In this document: piece by piece, positions 63,649 to 64,000 of the stretch
Layout: each line of letters begins with the position of its first letter
Numbering within the stretch: position 1 is the stretch's first letter
NCBI GenBank assembly: GCA_002127285.1
Contig: NFUW01000001.1
Span: 1,376,057-1,440,056 of the forward strand
From: Chitinophagaceae bacterium IBVUCB1
GTDB lineage: Bacteria > Bacteroidota > Bacteroidia > Chitinophagales > Chitinophagaceae
Length of the DNA: 64,000 nt
Direction of reading: 5' to 3'
Notes under the pieces: generated by a model
The model's database searches: none
What the model was told of the DNA's origin: nothing
The model's input: only the letters and a program-made list of their open reading frames with translations
Program-made: the position numbers and the translations under genes

Positions 63649-64000
63649 ATGCTACGCCTGCTCATCACTATATTATGTCTTTTGCCTCTCTCTGTCTATG
63701 CAGGCAAGCTCGATACTGTAACCGTTAAGCGTAATGGTTTCGTATTTGAAATAGTCAAGCAAGAAGCAGACACGCTCATTACCATGCAACAACACACAAT
63801 GGTTCGGGTGAAAGAGTTAGTGAAACATGCTGATATACCCATTACCATCAACGGTGTGCAGATATATAATGCTACTAATAGCACAGGCTTTCAGGCAAAT
63901 GCTGCCCGTAATCTCATCAACGAGCGCATACACAGTGTATTCAACAACCTGAAAGACGAACTGCCCGCAGGCAACTATGCCTACCAACTGCCCGATGTAG
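63649..64000 (+). CDS. Secreted protein, second of tandem pair, cut by window edge
   Basis: About 117 residues are visible. The ATG at 63649 gives a signal peptide (MLRLLITILCLLPLSVYAG), then a short mature part with VTVKRNGFVFEIVKQEADT and a region resembling the previous gene around ELPAGNYAYQLPDV. The open frame continues past the right edge. It lies five bases after the preceding gene and is probably co-transcribed with it. Function is unknown. Confidence 0.68.
   Translation, partial: MLRLLITILCLLPLSVYAGKLDTVTVKRNGFVFEIVKQEADTLITMQQHTMVRVKELVKHADIPITINGVQIYNATNSTGFQANAARNLINERIHSVFNNLKDELPAGNYAYQLPDV

Overview
The window is chromosomal DNA from a member of the Bacteroidota, most probably the Chitinophagaceae or a close relative. 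The evidence is a T9SS sorting domain, many signal-peptide lipoproteins with loose lipoboxes, a long plant/Bacteroidota-type IspG (about 660 residues), an F-ATPase split into atpBEFHA and atpDC, HmuY-like and DUF4369/TlpA lipoproteins, near absence of Shine-Dalgarno sites, and TAnnTTTG -7 boxes typical of the phylum. The window is densely coding: no gap exceeds about 210 bases, and I see no rRNA, tRNA, CRISPR array, insertion sequence or prophage block.

Layout. 1-3.5 kb (minus strand) is a carotenoid control and synthesis cluster: an SRPBCC protein, a CarH/LitR-type MerR regulator with intact cobalamin-photoreceptor signatures, an ECF sigma factor with two inverted repeats in its promoter and leader, and phytoene desaturase running off the left edge. 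3.6-16.6 kb is mixed housekeeping: VWA protein, pyrH, a membrane glycosyltransferase-like protein, gcvT, a DUF6624 protein, an AlkA-like glycosylase, small lipoproteins, a T9SS-sorted FN3 protein, a CPA2 antiporter, pckA and a CpcT-like protein. 16.7-21.1 kb is atpBEFHA, ending in a terminator without atpG; a ParE/RelE toxin-antitoxin pair follows. 21.7-26.7 kb holds membrane proteins, a GNAT enzyme and a lipoprotein dipeptidyl peptidase III. 26.8-32.4 kb has prfA, a Wzz-like protein, an O-antigen ligase and convergent ispG. 32.6-45 kb has a hydrolase, a CBS/ACT protein, rpoN, alanine dehydrogenase, uppP, queE, folD, a Nif3/zinc-ribbon pair, a second toxin-antitoxin pair and etfBA. 45-51.7 kb is an accessory envelope region: TlpA-type thioredoxin, HmuY-like lipoprotein, a pesticin-like muramidase and two tandem YwqK-repeat/TonB-C paralogues. 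51.8-64 kb has atpDC, a LolE-like permease, a FemAB-like transferase, a SIMPL protein, grpE-dnaJ, a PqqB-like metallohydrolase, a beta-barrel protein, lon and two tandem secreted paralogues.

How the parts fit. The first cluster reads as light-dependent carotenogenesis: an adenosylcobalamin-binding repressor probably controls an ECF sigma factor that in turn is followed by crtI. The ATP synthase loci have separate promoters; c-subunit residues indicate proton coupling, and epsilon lacks the C-terminal regulatory helices. Short palindromic elements recur inside operons (atpF/atpH, atpD/atpC, grpE/dnaJ). I found no system that I would call clearly undescribed. The best leads are the paired repeats upstream of the ECF sigma gene, the missing atpG, and the pesticin-fold muramidase lacking a signal peptide.
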